Below are positions 5,956 through 8,195 of a stretch of DNA of 8,195 nucleotides, piece after piece. Numbering within the stretch: the first letter of the stretch is position 1; every line of letters starts with the position of its first letter. The DNA lies in the NCBI GenBank assembly GCA_021785155.1, contig JAJYGE010000179.1:1-8195 (forward strand). The letters run 5' to 3'. The translations under genes were made by a program, and so were the position numbers. This DNA comes from Planctomycetota bacterium (GTDB lineage Bacteria; Planctomycetota; Phycisphaerae; WQYP01). The notes under the pieces are model-generated. The model was not told the origin of the DNA. It was given only the letters and a program-made list of their open reading frames with translations, and searched no databases.

Positions 5956-6468
5956 TTAATGACGCCGCATCCAAGGCGGCATTTTTCCGCGCGGCAAACT
6001 CTTGAGATATGCGGTTACCGCTACGGCATCCGCATGGTTGAGGCGATATGCCGGCATCGGTGGGCCGGCATAATGACCACGCGGATCACGACCTGTCACC
6101 AGAAATTTAATCATATTGGCGGCATCCCATCGCCATGGCAATCCGGCGATATTGGGCGCGCCGTGCGGCCAGTGTCGCACCGGAAAAGTCGGCTTAAACG
6201 CTATTTTTGCGCCTTGCAGCCACTTGGCTTTAATAGGTTGCCCGTTCTGATTCATCGGCGTATGACAATCTCCGCACATGGCCACCTGATTCACCAGATA
6301 CCGGCCACGCGCAATTTGTAAATCAATTGGTTGGCCGACGGCTGGATCGGCGGCTGCGATGGTGTCTACGGGCAGGGGTGCCTTAGATCGCATTGCCAAG
6401 CCCGCCATAATTCCGACAGCGAGCACTGCTCCTGCAAGGAACAAAGACCGGCTTATACTTGTGTTCAT
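5956..6468 (-). CDS. Monohaem c-type cytochrome, signal-anchored
   Basis: This 170-residue class I type cytochrome c would carry electrons outside the cytoplasmic membrane. The haem attachment motif is CGDCH (65-69), preceded by the family-like ARGRYLVNQVAM segment. The probable sixth ligand is Met138 in PPMPAYRL, and the last helix follows (HADAVAVTAYLKSLP, 145-159). Residues 1-26 form an N-terminal hydrophobic segment after a short polar start. This is either an uncleaved anchor or a signal peptide. ATG 6468 is chosen because GGAG lies 6 bases upstream; a TTG at 6480 would add four residues and overlap that site. It closely resembles small cytochromes associated with alcohol or sugar dehydrogenases, but no dehydrogenase is in the window. 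It is first in a likely two-gene operon with the DUF2231 protein. Confidence 0.87.
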   Translation of the reverse strand: MNTSISRSLFLAGAVLAVGIMAGLAMRSKAPLPVDTIAAADPAVGQPIDLQIARGRYLVNQVAMCGDCHTPMNQNGQPIKAKWLQGAKIAFKPTFPVRHWPHGAPNIAGLPWRWDAANMIKFLVTGRDPRGHYAGPPMPAYRLNHADAVAVTAYLKSLPRGKMPPWMRRH

Positions 6469-6474
6469 GATCTG

Positions 6475-6478
6475 CTCC
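6475..6478 (-). promoter_or_regulatory. Ribosome binding site of the cytochrome c gene
   Basis: On the - strand GGAG (6478-6475) sits 6 bases before the ATG at 6468. It is the clearest Shine-Dalgarno sequence on this strand and decides between ATG 6468 and the in-frame TTG at 6480. Confidence 0.6.
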
Positions 6479-6647
6479 AAAAACAGTAACGAAAAATCAT
6501 TCTGCCGATATTATTGATCCTTTAGCGATCGCCTGAGCTGGGCATTCAATACAACACAACCCTTTTAAGGTTTACGGCCCGTGCGAACAAAGGGATTATC
6601 ATACCGCGGCTCAAAGTGGTCAAACAATCCGCAGGGCCCGAATCTTT

Positions 6648-6669
6648 CAATACCTGCTATTGGGTATTG
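6648..6669. repeat. 7-bp perfect inverted repeat in the divergent gap
   Basis: CAATACC (6648-6654) and GGTATTG (6663-6669) are exact inverse complements separated by 8 bases. It lies about 160 bp before the antiporter start and 180 bp before the cytochrome start. It could be a dyad operator or a leader hairpin; nothing ties it to a known regulator. Confidence 0.35.
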
Positions 6670-6790
6670 CATTGCAGGACTTTTCCGGGAATCACGACCC
6701 GTAACAGTCTGCTGACACCGGCAATGTCCCCAATGTAACCACGGATTGTTTGTGCCGAGCCTGTCAAGCATTGCTCCTTGCGGTGCGTGG

Positions 6791-6819
6791 TGTATACGTC
6801 GTATCGCTTCATGTATACG
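6791..6819 (+). promoter_or_regulatory. Tandem TGTATACG sites, 21-bp period
   Basis: TGTATACG occurs at 6791-6798 and again at 6812-6819. Each copy contains the self-complementary GTATAC, and the repeat distance of 21 bp equals two helical turns. TCGTAT (6799-6804) and ATACGA (6815-6820) also pair across the interval. The first copy overlaps a possible -10 box. This arrangement is what two operator sites on one DNA face would look like, but the second copy may overlap the antiporter start codon region. Confidence 0.35.
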
Positions 6820-8195
6820 ATAATGTCCATGACATCCGTGGTGCACAATCTGCATTTGTTTGCGTCGCACAGCGTTGCCAGTGAGCCGCTGGAAACTGCG
6901 GCGCTGCTGGCGGTGTTTGGAATATTAAGCCTGATCGCCGTGCTATCCAGCCGGGCGGCGGATCGGGTGGGTATTCCGGCGGTGCTGTTGCTGCTGGTGC
7001 TGGGGATGCTGGCGGGGCCGCAGGGTTTTGCGGGAATTCATTTTCAGAATTTCCATTTTGCGTTCCGTCTGGGCACAGTGGCTCTGATTTTAATTCTCTT
7101 TGAGGGCGGTCTGACCACGCCGTTAAGCGCGGTAAAATCAGTTTTACTGCCGGCGTCATTGTTGGCCACCGTGGGTGTGGCAATCACCGCTGTGATTATT
7201 GCGCTGGCGGGTCATCTCATGGGGCTTAATTGGCCGGAAGCCATGCTCATTGGGGCGGTGGTATCCTCCACGGATGCAGCCGCTGTTTTCTCGGTGCTTC
7301 ATGCCGGACGATTACGGTTAAAGCCCCGATTATCGCGCACGCTGGAAGTGGAATCGTGCATTAATGATCCCATGGCGGTGATTCTTACCACCATGGTTAT
7401 TGAATTGATTTCGCAACAACAACCGGCGATTGGCTGGAAGATCGGAAAGGTGCCGATACAACTGATCGTAGGCGGTGTGGTGGGGGCGCTGTTAGGCCTG
7501 ATGGCCCGGTATATTCTTCGACGTATACCTTTGCCCAGCACCGGGCTGATTCCAGCGTTTACTCTGGCCATGGCGATATTGTCGTATGGTTCCGCGACCA
7601 TTCTTGAGGGCAGTGGATTTCTGGCGGTATATGCAACGGCATTGTTTATGGACGCCTCAACGTTGCCTTTTCGCAGCGGATTGCTGCGGGTACATTCCGC
7701 TCTGGCATGGCTGGGGCAAATTGGCATGTTTTTAATGCTGGGGCTGCTTATTTTGCCTTCTCAGTTGGCGCACGTCGCATGGATGGGATTGGGAATCGCA
7801 TTTGCTTTGGCGATCGTCGCACGGCCACTGGCCGCGGCGGTTTGTCTGCTGCCGATGCGCTATTCCACAGTGGAGACTCTGTATATCGGCTGGACGGGCT
7901 TACGCGGGGCGGTACCGATTATTCTGGCGACATTTCCCATGATGGCCCATCTGCCCGGCGCGCAAAGGGTGTTCACCATTGTCTTTTTTGTGGTCGTGGT
8001 CAATACCCTGATTCCCGGGGCCACGATCCGCTGGGTTACCCGCCGACTGGGCCTGGGACAGGATGAACAACCAGCGCCGGAGGCGGTGCTGGAGATAAAC
8101 TCTTCGCGTCCGTTGGGCGGAGAATTGGTATCTTTTCTCATTGAACCATCAGCAGCGGTTTGCGGGGCGGCTTTGCGGGAACTGGAGTTTCCCAC
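6811..8195 (+). CDS. CvrA/NhaP2-type K+(Na+)/H+ antiporter (3' end beyond window)
   Basis: This gene encodes a CPA1-type cation/proton antiporter and runs off the right edge with 461 complete codons visible. Hallmarks are RVGIPAVLLLLVLGMLAGPQG in the first helices, LFEGGLTT, GAVVSSTDAAAVFSVL (with Asp155 counted from 6811) and LEVESCINDPMAV, which holds the Asn185-Asp186 pair that binds cation and proton in this family. TGLRGAVPI marks a late helix. After the membrane domain a charged linker (RRLGLGQDEQPAPEAV) leads into the start of a TrkA_C-type regulatory domain (SFLIEP...CGAALRELEFP), as in CvrA. The frame is open from the stop at 6736. ATGs at 6811, 6823 and 6829 and GTGs at 6838 and 6841 are possible starts, none with a good ribosome site. 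The family usually reads ESGSNDP; ESCINDP here is a variant. Confidence 0.87.
   Translation, partial: MYTIMSMTSVVHNLHLFASHSVASEPLETAALLAVFGILSLIAVLSSRAADRVGIPAVLLLLVLGMLAGPQGFAGIHFQNFHFAFRLGTVALILILFEGGLTTPLSAVKSVLLPASLLATVGVAITAVIIALAGHLMGLNWPEAMLIGAVVSSTDAAAVFSVLHAGRLRLKPRLSRTLEVESCINDPMAVILTTMVIELISQQQPAIGWKIGKVPIQLIVGGVVGALLGLMARYILRRIPLPSTGLIPAFTLAMAILSYGSATILEGSGFLAVYATALFMDASTLPFRSGLLRVHSALAWLGQIGMFLMLGLLILPSQLAHVAWMGLGIAFALAIVARPLAAAVCLLPMRYSTVETLYIGWTGLRGAVPIILATFPMMAHLPGAQRVFTIVFFVVVVNTLIPGATIRWVTRRLGLGQDEQPAPEAVLEINSSRPLGGELVSFLIEPSAAVCGAALRELEFP

Larger units (their letters stand above)
6469..6810. other. Divergent intergenic region, cytochrome c / antiporter
   Basis: This 342-bp gap lies between two divergently transcribed genes and should hold both promoters. 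I find no coding region with recognisable content; open frames on the - strand translate to Arg/His/Cys-rich sequence without a domain. It contains the octamer palindrome GCGATCGC (6525-6532), a 7-bp perfect hairpin (6648-6669) and the TGTATACG repeats near its right end. A weak promoter for the antiporter, TTGCTC (6771-6776) and TATACG (6793-6798) with a 16-bp spacer, is possible. No known riboswitch pattern for potassium transporters was recognised. Confidence 0.5.

Noticed and set aside
6525..6532. GCGATCGC as a HIP1-type cyanobacterial marker
   Set aside because: A single octamer palindrome is expected by chance at this scale, and the gene content does not suggest a cyanobacterium.
6481..6810. 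Potassium-linked (c-di-AMP type) riboswitch upstream of the antiporter
   Set aside because: I looked for the conserved blocks of that class and did not find them. The only hairpin is a simple 7-bp stem.

Overview
The window is a stretch of ordinary bacterial chromosome. It carries six readable genes and one pair of non-coding repeats. There are no rRNAs, tRNAs, CRISPR arrays, transposase genes or phage genes. The mid-range GC content, the Tat-exported GH130 protein, the long GT39-type membrane glycosyltransferase, a DUF2231/cytochrome c pair and a structured intergenic repeat would fit a Planctomycetota-like bacterium (Phycisphaerae in particular), or another member of the PVC group or Acidobacteriota. 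This placement is an impression from gene style, not a proof.

Left block (1-3216, + strand): a secreted GH130-family five-bladed beta-propeller glycosidase or phosphorylase (128-1255). It is followed by a hairpin and the short copy of a repeat (1274-1436), then a candidate promoter (1453-1481). Next come a small flavin-reductase-like FMN protein (GTG start at 1521) and, 46 bp further on, a two-domain AhbA/AhbB-type siroheme decarboxylase homologue that would commonly be mis-annotated as an Lrp/AsnC regulator. These last two probably form one transcription unit.

Middle block (3294-4916, - strand): a GT39/ArnT/PMT-type multipass glycosyltransferase, convergent with the previous gene. Its upstream side holds two perfect small palindromes and the long copy of the repeat (5034-5406). 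The two repeat copies lie in the same orientation and bracket the three-gene segment between them.

Right block: on the - strand, a membrane-anchored or secreted monohaem cytochrome c (6468-5956), followed 45 bp later by a four-helix DUF2231 membrane protein (5910-5440), a likely two-gene redox operon. Divergent from it, after a 342-bp gap with small inverted and direct repeats, a CvrA/NhaP2-type K+(Na+)/H+ antiporter runs off the right edge.

I see no clear new multi-gene system. The items most worth following are the structured dispersed repeat (two copies with a large indel and a hairpin retained in both), the fused and asymmetric siroheme decarboxylase homologue with its flavin reductase neighbour, and the histidine-bearing DUF2231 protein paired with a cytochrome c.
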